Origin: Tetrahymena thermophila SB210
Taxonomy: Eukaryota; Ciliophora; Oligohymenophorea; Hymenostomatida; Tetrahymenidae
Assembly (NCBI RefSeq): GCF_000189635.1
Contig: NW_002476492.1
Span: 1-64,000 of the forward strand
Direction of reading: 5' to 3'
DNA length: 64,000 bases
Shown: piece by piece, positions 24,883 to 36,470 of the stretch
Layout of the letters: each line of letters begins with the position of its first letter
Numbering within the stretch: the first letter of the stretch is position 1
Position numbers and translations under genes: made by a program
Notes under the pieces: model-generated
What the model saw: the letters and a program-made list of their open reading frames with translations, nothing else
What the model was told of the DNA's origin: nothing
Database searches by the model: none

Positions 24883-25910
24883 CATTCTACAAAGTAATAA
24901 GAATTCTTATTACTAACATTTAAAACACACTCATCAACTTCTTTATAAGACATTTTCCCTCTAAAGCTGGCAAAGGCTGATAAAAGCCTACCGTGTCTTA
25001 AATCTGCAGAGCACGTCATATTTGCATAATTAAACATCTAATCATGTAAGTAAGATACTGTAATAGGGTACTACATGTTTCTTATAGATAAAAGAGGAGC
25101 CAAACTAGTCATTAAAAAATGAAGGCGAGGAAAGGGAACCAAATTAACACCAAACTTTCTAAGATCAGAATTTATTTAGCTAGGAAATCTCATAGTACAA
25201 GTTATGCAAGACATAACAGAGGATATCAAAGTGTTAATAGTATTATAAGTAGGTGACATCATTTTGAGTAATCTGACGCAAGCTTCATAAAGAGCTTCAT
25301 TATCAATTGCCATACATTCATCAACTTGGTCAATTAACTAATTTATAGAAAGAATAGCATTATAAGGTTCTACTACTGTATCTGAAACTTTTGTAGAAGG
25401 GAAAACTGAAAACGCTTGTATAATTCTATTCGGATATTCTTCTTTCATACTTTTAATAATAAGAGTGCCCATGCCAGAGCCAGTGCCACCACCTAATGAG
25501 TGAGTTATTTAAAATCCTTAAAATGAATCACAGTTTTCAGCTTATTTTCTCACAATTTCTTTTACTTGGTCTAAATACTATACTCCTTATGTATTGTAAC
25601 CTATAGCCCAATTATTCTCAGCTCCAGTTTAACCAGAAACAAAGTTATCCGGTCTAAAAAGCGAACCTAGAGTGCTAGCTTTCACAGAATCTAAAGTTCC
25701 AGGCTCTAAATCAACAAGTACAGCTATGGGAACATATCTAGCTTATTCAATTTCTTAATAATAAACATTTATATTCTGTAGCTATAAATCAGAGTTGCCT
25801 ATGTAAGTGCCATTAGACCATATGCCATGCTCAAATGAGATGGCTTCCCAAAACTTGGAGCCTATTTAATTACCACAAGAACCAACTTAAAGGTTAATGA
25901 TTTCCCTCAT
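24558..25910 (-). CDS. Divergent beta-tubulin
   Basis: Uninterrupted frame of 450 residues with the length and domain order of beta-tubulin. It begins M-R-E-I, matching the cotranslational autoregulation motif. It keeps V-D-L-E-P-G-T, the GTP-binding loop G-G-G-T-G-S-G near residue 140, the segment [10 protein letters not shown] and a C-terminal half ending ...[12 protein letters not shown] then Y-Q-Q-Y-Q-D. It departs from conventional beta-tubulin in many conserved places, and the tail lacks the glutamate/glycine cluster that is polyglutamylated and polyglycylated on axonemal tubulin; instead it has E-E-Q-E-E-E-S and a Cys-containing end. Tetrahymena is known to have such beta-like isotypes; I infer this is one. 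No intron. Partial copy at 14916-15240. Confidence 0.92.
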
Positions 25911-27251
25911 AAAAAGATTAAAGTTTTTTTCCTTAAAAAAAGTTTTTCATATCAAAAATTTCTTTTATAGGTAATAATAACAATTTTCTGTCAAAGTTTG
26001 ATTAAATAAATTAAAATTTAGCTTATTTTTCTATGATCAAAAATCAAATAATTATTAATTTATTTTACAAAAATATTTTAATCAAAATAAATTTATTTTA
26101 TCAATAAATATTAAAAATTTATTTATTGATTTTATAAAAGGCTGAATTAAATTAAAAACACAAAAAAAAATTTATTTGTTTTTTTAAGTAAAAACTGATT
26201 AATTGTATATTTTAAAAATCTAGGAATCAAGTAAATATAGATAGCCACATTTAAGGAAAACATTCTTAAGTCTATTTTACTTTGAGAGACTGCCTTTGAA
26301 AAGATTGATCACAAGTATTAAAATGATATTGAAGAGAGATAGGTTATACTCGCCATATTCATTCAATTTATAGCATTTTTTAATATTAAATAATAAATCA
26401 TCGCTATTGATTTACTAATTAATTATTGGTGGTTAAAATAACATTTAGAACTAAACTTAATGAAATTATTATAATTGTGTATAATGTAAAGGTTTATTTT
26501 CTGATATATTTTGATATCTAAAATGAATAATAAATGAATAGTTCGTGTGCCATAAAAATATTTAAAATTTATGTTAACTTTTCCAGAATTTTCAAGCTAA
26601 AAAGTTCTGGAAATTTATTTAAAATTCATTCATGATGGAATGAAAATTTTCATTTTATATGATCTAAATTTTGTACATTTTTTAGGTAAGAGTAAGTTTA
26701 AATTTCGTTTAAAGCTTATTAAGTAAATAAAAGAAAATATTTTAAATGTAAAATTTAACATCAACTAAGACTCTTTATAATATTACACATAAATATAATT
26801 TAATATCAAAGTAGCTAGCTGAAATAGATAAAAATCTATTAGACTATATTTATCTAAATCTAAATAAAAGTATAATAGTTATATTAAATCGTCTACTACA
26901 CTTATTTTACCATTTTTATTTAATATTTTAAGCATATTTACATAGATTGCACTCAACTTTAAAATTACAATAAAATATCTTAAATAAAACATTTTAAAAC
27001 GTGAAATTTGTAAAAAAATAGATCAGTTATTATTCTAGAGTGGTGAATATCAATCATTTAATTGATATACTTAGATTTTTTTTGATAACTAGCTAATAAA
27101 TAAATTAATTAGTGAGTGAAATTTTCTAATTAATTAGATTGTCAAATGTATGAATTTTTAGAGAATATATATATATGTAGTTAGAATGTTAGTCTTAATA
27201 TTAATAAATAATAATTATCATATAAAATTAGAATACGATTTAAAATACAGA
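25911..27251. other. Divergent intergenic region
   Basis: Lies between the starts of beta-tubulin (-) and the secreted protein (+). No exon seen. It contains the heat-shock-element-like inverted repeat at 26581-26612. Confidence 0.5.
26581..26612. promoter_or_regulatory. Heat-shock-element-like inverted repeat
   Basis: TTCCAGAATTTTC (26581-26593) fits TTCnnGAAnnTTC, three alternating units of the heat-shock-factor site. TTCTGGAA (26605-26612) adds a second, inverted two-unit site. Arms TTCCAGAA/TTCTGGAA can form a hairpin. It lies about 670 bp from both flanking start codons, which weakens a promoter role. Confidence 0.35.
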
Positions 27252-27815
27252 ATGAAATCTTAATTATTGATTGGTGCAACTTTGATTGCATTATCTTTGA
27301 CTTTATTGGCTGTTTCCAATTAGACTAGTCACTTATTGAAGGATGAAGAACCTAAGCAAACAAGAGATTTCCTATCACTTTGCGTGATTAGATCTTGCTA
27401 CCATTTGATGAGTACCTGTGTTTCTGATGATACTTGCAAGAGTGAATTTGAATAATTCTAAGCTTCATTCCTTGCTGATTACACTCAATATGATTAACTA
27501 GTTGCTAATGCTAAGCATCCTGCTTTGGTCTCTGCTCTTAAATGTTAAAACGACTGTGGTGCTAGATAATACTTTGAAGATTGCGGTTCAGTTCAATCTT
27601 ATATTTACTCTTGCCCAAATGATCCCGAATGTGTTAAGGAAAATTAAGAATATTTCGACAATGCTAATTAATGTGCAACTAGACAATACAAGGCTTGCAA
27701 TGGTTTATCAGATGAAGCTCATTAAATCTGCTTTTTAACTGAGTTGGTCTATTGCTTCTCAGATGGTGTTTCAGGATCTAACACAAAGTACGAAGATGCC
27801 ATTTTATGTGCATGA
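27252..27815 (+). CDS. Secreted cysteine-rich protein, unknown family
   Basis: Single-exon ciliate-code frame of 187 residues. Residues 1-21 are a hydrophobic signal peptide (M-K-S-Q-L-L-I-G-A-T-L-I-A-L-S-L-T-L-L-A). About sixteen cysteines follow, in short spacings such as C-V-I-R-S-C, C-V-S-D-D-T-C, C-P-N-D-P-E-C and a final C-A. There is no transmembrane helix or GPI-type tail, so the protein should be soluble in the secretory pathway or outside the cell, held by disulfides. The ATG chosen is the first one giving the leader. Codon use is richer in GCT/TGC/GGT than neighbouring low-expression genes, hinting at good expression. I do not recognise a named family. Confidence 0.8.
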
Positions 27816-28809
27816 ATTAAATGAGAATACATATATAAATAATCTTATTGATGTCTAACAAATCTAAAGTTTATCAAAATTGATAAATAGATAGATAGTT
27901 AAATAGATACTTTCATATATGCATATATTCATATAAAAGTTATATGTGGAATAGTAAAAGAATTAACTATTTTTTATATAAATTAGACAACAAACAGTTC
28001 ATTGTCATATACAATTTTAATTGAATCTAATTTTACATTTTTGATAAGCAATTGTTAACAAATTAATTTACTTTACTTTATTATTTTTCAACAAACAAAA
28101 ACAATAATTATTTTAATCAATAGATAAATCATATTAAAAAATGTAATTAATTAATTAACTAATATTTATCATTTAATCTACTTTAAAAATAAAAATAATA
28201 TTATGATTGGCAAAATAAATAAATATCCAACATAATTATTCTAAAAAACAAAGCAAATGGTAATGTAAATTAAAATTTTTTTTATTAATCATTAATTTTT
28301 ATAGTTTTTTTCTTAAGAAATTTTGTTAAAGAGAAAATTAAAATGGAAGAATTACACATAAGATAAAAATTGAATACAGACAAATAATAATGAATTAATT
28401 ACATAAAATCAATCAAAAATAATGATATATAATATAAGACAAGTATATAAATTATATAAATCTTTTTAAAAATAGTTTATTATAAATAATTAAAATTTTT
28501 ATATTAATTAATAATCAAAAATAAATTAACTCTATTAAATATTTTTATGCTTTATTCATTCCATAACTAGGATTATCATTTATTCAGATAAATTGCTAGA
28601 TCTATCAGCAGCTATCTGTTTTGTAAAATATTTTTTTTAGCTTTTTTTTGCAGCAAGTTCTCCAAGATAATTTTATTAATTCATTCATTAATTCATTTTA
28701 AATGATGATGCTTTTATTGAAAATAAACTCTTAATTCATAAAATTGTTTTTTGAAAATTAGATAAATGATAATTTCATTTTTGATTCTATTTTTTTATTA
28801 GAGGGAGGA
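27816..28809. other. Gene-free spacer between convergent genes
   Basis: AT-rich, no exon or repeat recognised beyond short TAGATAGATAG and TTCATTCATTAATTCAT runs. Confidence 0.45.
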
Positions 28810-31800
28810 TCAATTTATGTTAGAGAAATTATTGCTTTAGTCATGGTTTTTATCGAAAGAAGATCTCCTAGATCTGCCAGTATATTCTTCATCTTCATGG
28901 TAGTTATGCTCTGGAGTAAATGAACCGTTCATGTTTCCGTAGTAGGGGAATAGGTTAGGATGATCACCAATGGTGATTGAACTATGAGGCAGCTCATTAT
29001 GTGTCATTCTTATAGGACTGGCTGAATAACCGATTCCAAGCTTATCAGAGTGGAATTAGTTAACGAGATTAGAGCTATTAGTTCTACTCAGAGTGAAAAT
29101 AGGATTGTTACCATTATTAGAATGAATGTTAGGACTTAAACTAGCATAGTTAGTTTAGTTAGAGCTATAATTATTTTAACCATCGAAAGGGAGATGCTCA
29201 TAGGACGGATTAGATTGTAATTTAGGTAAAGAATTGCTTCTCACTTAATTGCTAATGTTATTACTGTTTTATTTGCCATATTAAACTAATTGAGAACTTT
29301 GGAAGTGAGAATCTTGGTTGTTGATATTTCTATCTTCAATCTTCGATTAATTAATGCCAGTATTTTCTGCAGAATACCCTTTGTTAAGAGGATTCAGTGT
29401 TTCTTGGCATATTCTTTTCGTTTAAGGATTTTCAAAAACGTTAAGTGATTACTTTTCATGTTTTATGCTTCCACTAGATGATGATGGGAGAGGTTCAATT
29501 GGTAAGTAGTCTGATCTACTTTCAGGTATATTATTGCTTCCAATTAATTTTTGCAAGTACTATTCAATCATTTCTTTGTCATTTGATCCACTTTTTTCGT
29601 AAGTTTTTAATAGTTCTCTGACATCTTAAGAGATTTAAGAAGTGAACGATTCATTTCTTGCTTTTTTATTTTTTATCAGAGGAAGAGAATAATAGGGATT
29701 TCTTGATTCATTCTATTAATTTTTAAATATTTGGATTGCTTAATGTACTTTATTTTAATCAATTACTGTGTCAAATGAGAATTTTCCGTTATTCAATTTA
29801 TTAAATTCCTAGTAAATACCTTGAAGTATTTCACTTTACCTGTTGTCTCTTTTTTAATAAGATTGATTTTATAGAAATTGCTGGATATCTTCGAAGCTCG
29901 CTAAGTTATTAATTAATTAATTTAATTTAATTTTAAAAAGAAGAAGTAAAAATAATAATTAATTTAAATGATAACTTACGTTATATAGGTCTTCTGTTGT
30001 TTGATTGTTGAGGAACAAGTGATCTTGATGTTTAGCTGTTATTAAATTAATTGTTTCTGTTCAAAAAAAATGCTAAAACCATCATAATCTTTTCTCCTCT
30101 CAAATCATCTTGTTCACTTTTATTTTAAAAAAAAAGTGATTAAATTAAATAAGTTTTTAGTTAAATTTATTTACTTTTATCTTCTGATTTCATCCCACAA
30201 GATCTTGTTCTCACGAATTAGAGTTTCGTGCTAAGAAATAAGCATAGTCATTGCTTTTTCAAGACTGTTTTGTTTAGATTTTAAATTAGAAACTTCACTA
30301 AGTATTTAGGTGTTATCTGATTTAGAGTTATCCACATCAATATTCAAACTATTACCAGAAGCATTTTGGAGTATTTAAGCACTATCATCATTGTTGTCAT
30401 TTTACTAAGTAGAAAATTCATCATTATTGTTATCCCCGCTTTTTCTTTTTATTTCTGAAAGCATTTTTCTAATTTAAAATAATAAAGTTTTATTTTCGAA
30501 ATATTCCATTAAATTAATCATACTGCTATCCTCTCTAAAACAATGGATTTTTGTATTCAGAGTCTGTACTTTCATTTCTCACTTTGTGAAAATCATACAT
30601 ATTAAGCTTTTCATAATAAAAAATTATTTAATTCAAACAATAATATCTCAAATTGAAATTTTTATTAAAAAAATAAATCAATCATTTAATAAATTCCTAT
30701 AAAATAAAAATCCATTTGCACCTGAAAAATCAAATTAAAAATATTTTTAAGCAAATTTAAGTAATTTATTAAATTAATAATGTAGAATTTCGAATAAGAA
30801 AACGGTATTGATTTAATATTGTGTTTGTTAAATTTATAAACTAATTTGTTTAAAAAAAAATAAATAGAAAATGTAAAAGTAGAAACTAAAAATGAATGAA
30901 AATTTGAAATATTAATAAACTTAATAATTAACTTAGGCAAACAGTAAATTAATGAATGTATTTATGAAGAAATATCTTTCAAATATATTTGTTGAGAATG
31001 AAAAATTATTTTAAAGATATTTATTAATCATAATTTATTAGAAAATAAATCATTTATGTTTGATTTTATATTTTGGTAAATATTTAAATTAGTTGATGAT
31101 AACAAGATAAATTTAAATCAGCTTAGAAAAATCTTTTAAATTTTTTAATAAATCAACCAATAATTCATCTATTTACCCTTCTTAAAGGTTTTCAATAATC
31201 TCTTAAATTCTTTTTAGTTCTCATTTTTGAGTTCGTTTTGATTTTAAAAAATAAAAGATTTTGTTTGCTCTTTTGTTTTTGTAATTTTAATTGATTTTAA
31301 TTAATTATTTATTTATTTGGGTAGATTTATAAAATAGGCTTTAATTTAAGCGATAATTATCATTCACATATTCAAATTAAAGATTAAAAGGGGAGAGGGC
31401 GGCTTAATAATTTTGATATTTTTAAAGGGATCAAATGAACTTGAATAAAGAAAACTAACAAATAAATTAATGAATAAAGTAATAAAGAAATAAACAAGTT
31501 CAAAGATGATAAAAATAATGGTGGAAATGTCAGTAAAGTAATTGATTTGATAACACTAAAAGATTGCAATTATATTAAAATTTTGAGTTTTTTATTTGTT
31601 TGTCTAGATTGTAAATAGAAATCAATAATGTATTTTTTATATAGAAACTAAATAATAATTTAATAAATTGGGAATCATTCAATCAGAATAAAAATTTTTA
31701 ATCAGGAAAGTTTAACTTTACGTAATGAAAATTTGAAGTAAAAAGTTGGAGTTTGTGTTATGGAAAAGAGTGTTCATTTTAAAGGGGAAAAGAGTTATTT

Positions 31801-32295
31801 TAGTAAATTAAACAAATAGGTTAAGCATGGAATTTAAACTTTGAAAGAGAGTGCAAATTGAGCTGTGGTTCATGAAATGATTTTGATAAAAATGATTAAA
31901 TAAATGCTTACTTGTCTAACAAATGAGGAGTAATTATTGTGTTTGAAATATTGAGGTAAAACTTAATCTCTGAATTCGTTGTGCTTCTTAATCAAAAAAG
32001 ACTTGCCATCTTCACTCCAACAGACAATGTCTTTGTGCTCTTGATTCTAATTTATTTATTTATTGTGTTTTGTCGTTGTTAAATAAGTCTTAAATAATAA
32101 AAATTATTTTTGGAATATTTTTGATGAAATGGTTGGTGGGCGGGTTTGTTATTTGAAAAATGTTCGCAGAATTTGGAAAATTACTTCTAGCATTTCGTAT
32201 GTTTTAACTAGAAAAGTTGGAATGGAAGTCCTGACTCTATTTTGAACAGGCTTCTTTTGCGTTTGCTTTAAAAAGTATGGTGTGTGAGTAATCAT
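28810..32295 (-). CDS. HSF: Heat-shock transcription factor (HSF family)
   Basis: Six exons encode 616 residues: 32185-32295, 31912-32046, 30524-30606, 30468-30175, 30116-29980 and 29900-28810 (TGA). Residues about 24-111 are a complete HSF DNA-binding domain: I-P-T-F-L-V-K, D-I-V-C-W-S-E-D-G-K-S-F, Q-Y-F-K-H-N-N-Y-S-S-F-V-R-Q-L-N-M-Y-D-F-H-K and N-P-L-F-Q-R-G-Q. A leucine-repeat segment near residues 160-205 fits the trimerisation coiled coil. The rest is Ser/Asn/Gln-rich, as in activation regions. Family knowledge: trimers bind nGAAn arrays and activate chaperone genes in the nucleus. Introns are about 55-80 bp, except intron 1 (138 bp) and intron 2 (1305 bp), which splits the domain between V-R-Q and L-N-M. 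HSE-like palindromes lie upstream. Ciliates have several HSFs; which one this is cannot be told. Confidence 0.93.
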
Positions 32296-32401
32296 ATTCT
32301 TAATTGGCTAGCTTGTTTGTTAAATGATTATTATTTTTTGTCAACCTTTATTAATCTTTCTATTCTTCTATTTTTCTATTTATTTATTTTTTTTTTAATC
32401 C

Positions 32402-32430
32402 TTCGAGAAGAATTGCCTTTTCTTCTCGAA
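32402..32430 (-). promoter_or_regulatory. Palindromic heat-shock-element pair upstream of the HSF gene
   Basis: TTCGAGAAGAA (32402-32412) and TTCTTCTCGAA (32420-32430) are perfect reverse complements separated by seven bases. Each contains a TTCnnGAA core, the two-unit heat-shock element. The centre lies about 120 bp upstream of the HSF start codon. Position and motif suggest autoregulation; a plain transcriptional hairpin is the alternative. Confidence 0.5.
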
Positions 32431-34076
32431 AATTAAATGCAAAAAAGAAGATGAGCTACCTACCTACCATACCATACCACGATAAACAAACAAGCAAACA
32501 AAAAGTATTTCCATCAAAAGCAAGCAACTCCTATAATAATTCATTCAAATTTGACTTCGACCTTCAATATTACCAAGTCCATCATTTGTCCATCTCAACC
32601 CAAATTTATTTATTTATTTATTTATTTATTTATGCTTTCTGAGCATAACTAAACAATGAAATAAATAAATTTGTTTTAGTCAAAGATTTTCGTTTCCTTT
32701 TTCTATTTTAATTCTAATTTTTTATCAATTTCTTCTATTACTTAAAAGCTTATCTAGAAAACTATCTCATTTATTTCCCATATGAATCATTTTATTTAGA
32801 AGCTTAATCTAATCTATAGAAAATTTTAAAACCTTATTAGAAACCCACTATCTTACTTTTAGAAGTCTTCAATTTTTTCTAAAAAACCCTGGTAAAACAG
32901 CAAAATTGTTCTAAAGAGTCAGTTTGAACAAACTAAATCTAAAATAATTTTTATAAAAAACAATAAAAAAAATGATGAATTTTATTGAAATCTAAGTAAA
33001 ATCAAGCATTATTTATCACTTCAACCTTTTATATAAAATTCTATATAAAGATAAAAAATACTTAATTAGTAAACACCTTTATATTTCTAAATATTTATGC
33101 TATTTATTATTTTTAACTTAAAGAAAGTTTTATCAAAAAAGATTAAAATCATTTGAAAAATATATTTTTATTCTGCATATTAAAGAAATATAAAAAAGTT
33201 AAAATTTATTGATCTGCTTTTCATCTTAGTAAAATATTGTTCGTAATTTTTTTTGCTTAATAAAATAAAAATTTTTTTAAACAAATAAATAAATCAAGTA
33301 AAAATAAAATGTTAATTATTTTGTTTGAAATATTATGGAGAGAAATATAATTTACATTCAAAAATAATGTTTAAATACTTTATTCATTATTTGGCTTTTA
33401 AGCAAATTATAAAAAGTTTTTTGAATTTATTATTTGCCTTTCTTTGCAATTAAAAGAGTTTGTTATAATTTAGATATCTGTATTAATATTTCATATCATA
33501 GAATTTCAAAGATGTTTTTATTTTTTTAAAAGTATTTAGATTATTTTAAATGAATTTTATAACTACTTTTTGTTAATCCTACTTTTTTAATAACACTTAA
33601 CAAATAAAATAATAAAATATTGATTTTTTTAATTTTTATGATTAATAATACTTAATTAAATTCATTTATTTATTTTATGAAATTAACCATTTTTAAATAG
33701 ATTTTTGAAATGCTTCTTTAGAAGAAGGAAATATTTAAAATTAAATTGCCTAATTTTTACTTTCAACATAAAAACTATTTTATGATTCTATATTTAAATT
33801 AAATTTAGCAAAAAATTGTTTTATTTAAATTCTGATTATTTGGATAAATGAATTCACTTTTTATTTCATAATAAACAAATTTTTAATATTTTCATTAAAA
33901 TTTTTGAAAATTATTTTAAATTTAGTTTGAATGATCAGTTTGTTAGTTGATATAAATTGTTTCAATTATTTTTTATTAAATTAATAAAGAGTTGATTTAA
34001 TTAGAAATTTTTATATGTTAAAATCAATTGCAAGTTAATAATTAAATATAGTAAATAGATAACTTTATTAGCGAAA
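32431..34076. other. Divergent intergenic region
   Basis: Between the starts of the HSF gene (-) and the MYCBP-like gene (+). The first 200 bases are relatively C-rich with a TTTA microsatellite near 32600. No exon is supported. Confidence 0.45.
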
Positions 34077-34590
34077 ATGAGTTAAGGGTTAGAAGAACCA
34101 GTTTATTCAAAGAAGGAAAAGTAATAAGCAAAATTAAAGGAGTTTAGAGAATATTTAGTTGATAAAGAAGTTGTTTTAGCCATTGTCAAATGTAATTTGA
34201 TCAAAATTCAACAAATATATTGAAATTTTTAGATTTTATTAGCATATGTTCAGCTATTTATTTTACATATTTATAATGTAAAAATTAAAAATAGACCTCT
34301 TATCAATCAAAAATTCAAAGGACTTACCTGAAAACCCTTTGCAAGCTTTAACTGATTATTTCGGAACATACAAAGATCAAAATGAATGGGAAGTATTTGA
34401 CAATTTAACAAAAAGCGTGAATGATACAAAAGATGAAAATGAAAGACTAGAGCAAGAAATAATTTCAATCAAGTAACAAATAGAATAAGCAAAAATTGAT
34501 AAGATAAGACGTGAAGAAGAAGAAAAATAAAGAGAATTAGAAGAATAAAATAATAAAAAGGGAGGAAAGAAACCACCTGCTAAAAAGTGA
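34077..34590 (+). CDS. MYCBP: MYCBP (AMY-1) / FAP174-like small protein
   Basis: Two exons, 34077-34191 and 34295-34590, joined across a 103-bp GT..AG intron that splits a Tyr codon, give 136 residues. Residues about 20-90 match the c-Myc-binding-protein family: F-R-E-Y-L at the start, then N-P-L-Q-A-L-T-D-Y-F-G (human counterpart N-S-A-L-D-F-L-K-H-H-L-G), followed by a coiled coil with E-N-E-R-L-E-Q-E. The tail is Lys/Glu-rich ending K-K-P-P-A-K-K, longer than in animals. In Chlamydomonas the orthologue FAP174 sits in the ciliary central apparatus and binds A-kinase anchoring proteins; a ciliary role here is inference. The stop is TGA. The gene is tail-to-tail with signal peptide peptidase. 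Confidence 0.8.
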
Positions 34591-35345
34591 AAAAACCTAT
34601 TTATTTATTTAGTAATTAATTATATATTAAATTGTATAACAGATGCTATATATATTCACTCTCAATATCTTTGCCTTTAAAAATATTCAATTTAAATTAT
34701 TAATTAATCATCAATAAATAAATAAATGTATTTATTCATAACAAATTAGTTTTTTGGTTTATTACTAAATAAACTATGAAGTTACAAATTAAATTCTAAC
34801 TATTCTATTATATATTATCAAAAATAAACAATCATTTTTATTTTCTAGCAGATTTATTTTTTAAATTCAACTTTATATTGTAAAAATTTATAACCCTTTG
34901 AATAAAAAATATAGAATTTAATAAATTATTAAATTTTATTTTGTTACCCCCATCTTTTGTATGTATGAGCAATAATCAAATTAAATTGGTATTTGTTTGT
35001 TTTAATTTAATTTTGATTATATTTAAAATAATTACACTTAAAAAATCATTGTATTTATTTAATTTGGATTTAATTATTTTTTAAAAATTTGAGTTTATTT
35101 TTGGGTTTAATTAAATCAGTATTTTTGTAAATAATTTATGGTTTGTTTTAATTTAAGAGGTATTTTTTAAGAGAAGTGGAATACAAAAAGGTGACAAGTA
35201 AATAAGTAAATATTTGAGTAAATAATAGTCAATTTAATGAAAAGCTATAAAATGATTTAAAAATAGCTAACAAATTAACTATAAATTATAAATAAGCTTA
35301 GTTTTACTCATGAGCAATTAATTATATAACTACTTAATTTATTAT
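34591..35345. other. Tail-to-tail spacer
   Basis: AT-rich 3' regions of two convergent genes. No exon seen. Confidence 0.5.
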
Positions 35346-36470
35346 TCAATCTGCTTTTTGTTCTTATACTGCTTAGGTATTGCTAATGCCTTTTTCAGAT
35401 TCTTCGTAAAGGAAGAGTTCCTTCAATTTACCATCGAGTAAGGCTTTAATTAAAACGGAAATTGTACATCCAGGGACTAAGAATAAGAGAGCAGGTTAGG
35501 GGTGATTGAATACAACCATGACAACGAAAGTGGTGATAATTCCAGCAATGTAACCACCAAAGCACCAATTGAAATAGGGGGTTTTAACTGCATGAATATT
35601 AATGGCTTTCTTAAGTTATTAATCAATATCGTATTTTAATGCAAGAGCTACAAAGACTCCAGGAATGACGATGTCACCTAAACCGAGCATAGAATGCTTG
35701 TTATTTTCCCAGTCGAAGGGGAAGATCAACTTAATTGGAGCATCGAAACTCTTGGCAACTGTGACCATAACATCAGTTCCGTAAACCCAGAAGATATCAT
35801 AGAAGAAAAGACCCCACATAAGAATATAACCGACCTTAAAGTTGGGAAGGACGAGGTTATTAATACCCATAACTGAGAATGCAATACCAAAAATATTGTT
35901 GGCAATCCAGTTTCTTGAGAGAATGTAAGAAACAGTAGGAATCAAAGCAAGAGCGATACAAATAATTTGTTAAAGATTGAAGTCTAAGTCGATTTCCTTC
36001 TTTAAGAGAGGTAAATTGATATTGATTTTACGCTTAATGACGTTGACCTTTTCATATTTGTCTTAAAATACTGCTGAAAAAGGAATTTCGAAAACAGCTC
36101 CTACGCAAAAGATACCAATAAACATGAAATGAGAAGTGAAAATGAAGCTGAGATATTCTTTAGGGAGGAACTTGTAAAGAACATAAATACCAAATAAGAC
36201 AAGGGAACCGTAAAGAGGGAACTAGAAAGCGTCTTTAGAAGTCATAGTTTCAGCATCTTCGCTCAAAGATCTTTTATGGAATTCTTCGTTGTGCTTTCTT
36301 TCTACTCTAAATGTTAAAAAGCAGCCTATGTAAACGCAAGTGACTGAATTTAGAATTAACTAAATAGAAGCGGGAGTGTTCATCAAGCTAGCTACTACGT
36401 GAACGAGAATAATTAAAAGAGAAGCAAAAACAACTCTTTCAGGTCTAATGATTGATTTAACTGTTGTCAT
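35346..36470 (-). CDS. SPP: Signal peptide peptidase (intramembrane aspartyl protease)
   Basis: Intronless frame of 374 residues starting M-T-T-V-K-S. It has about nine hydrophobic segments and all three signatures of the presenilin/SPP family: Y-D (catalytic Asp near 225, in G-L-F-F-Y-D-I-F-W-V), G-L-G-D (Asp near 266, in M-L-G-L-G-D-I-V-I-P-G) and the P-A-L motif near 326. The intervening V-M-V-T-V-A-K-S-F-D-A-P-I-K is typical of SPP rather than SPPL2 or presenilin. Family knowledge: an ER-membrane enzyme that cuts leftover signal peptides and type II membrane segments within the bilayer. Length matches animal and plant SPP (about 340-380). The C-terminus lacks the K-K-x-x ER-retrieval end of animal SPP, ending Q-K-A-D. 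Confidence 0.95.

Noticed and set aside
32451..32642. 63-residue standard-code frame upstream of the HSF gene
   Set aside because: Low-complexity sequence with a TTTA microsatellite and no conserved feature; more likely promoter region.
35694..35876. Standard-code open frame on the + strand over signal peptide peptidase
   Set aside because: It is antisense to the conserved SPP catalytic region and has no independent support.
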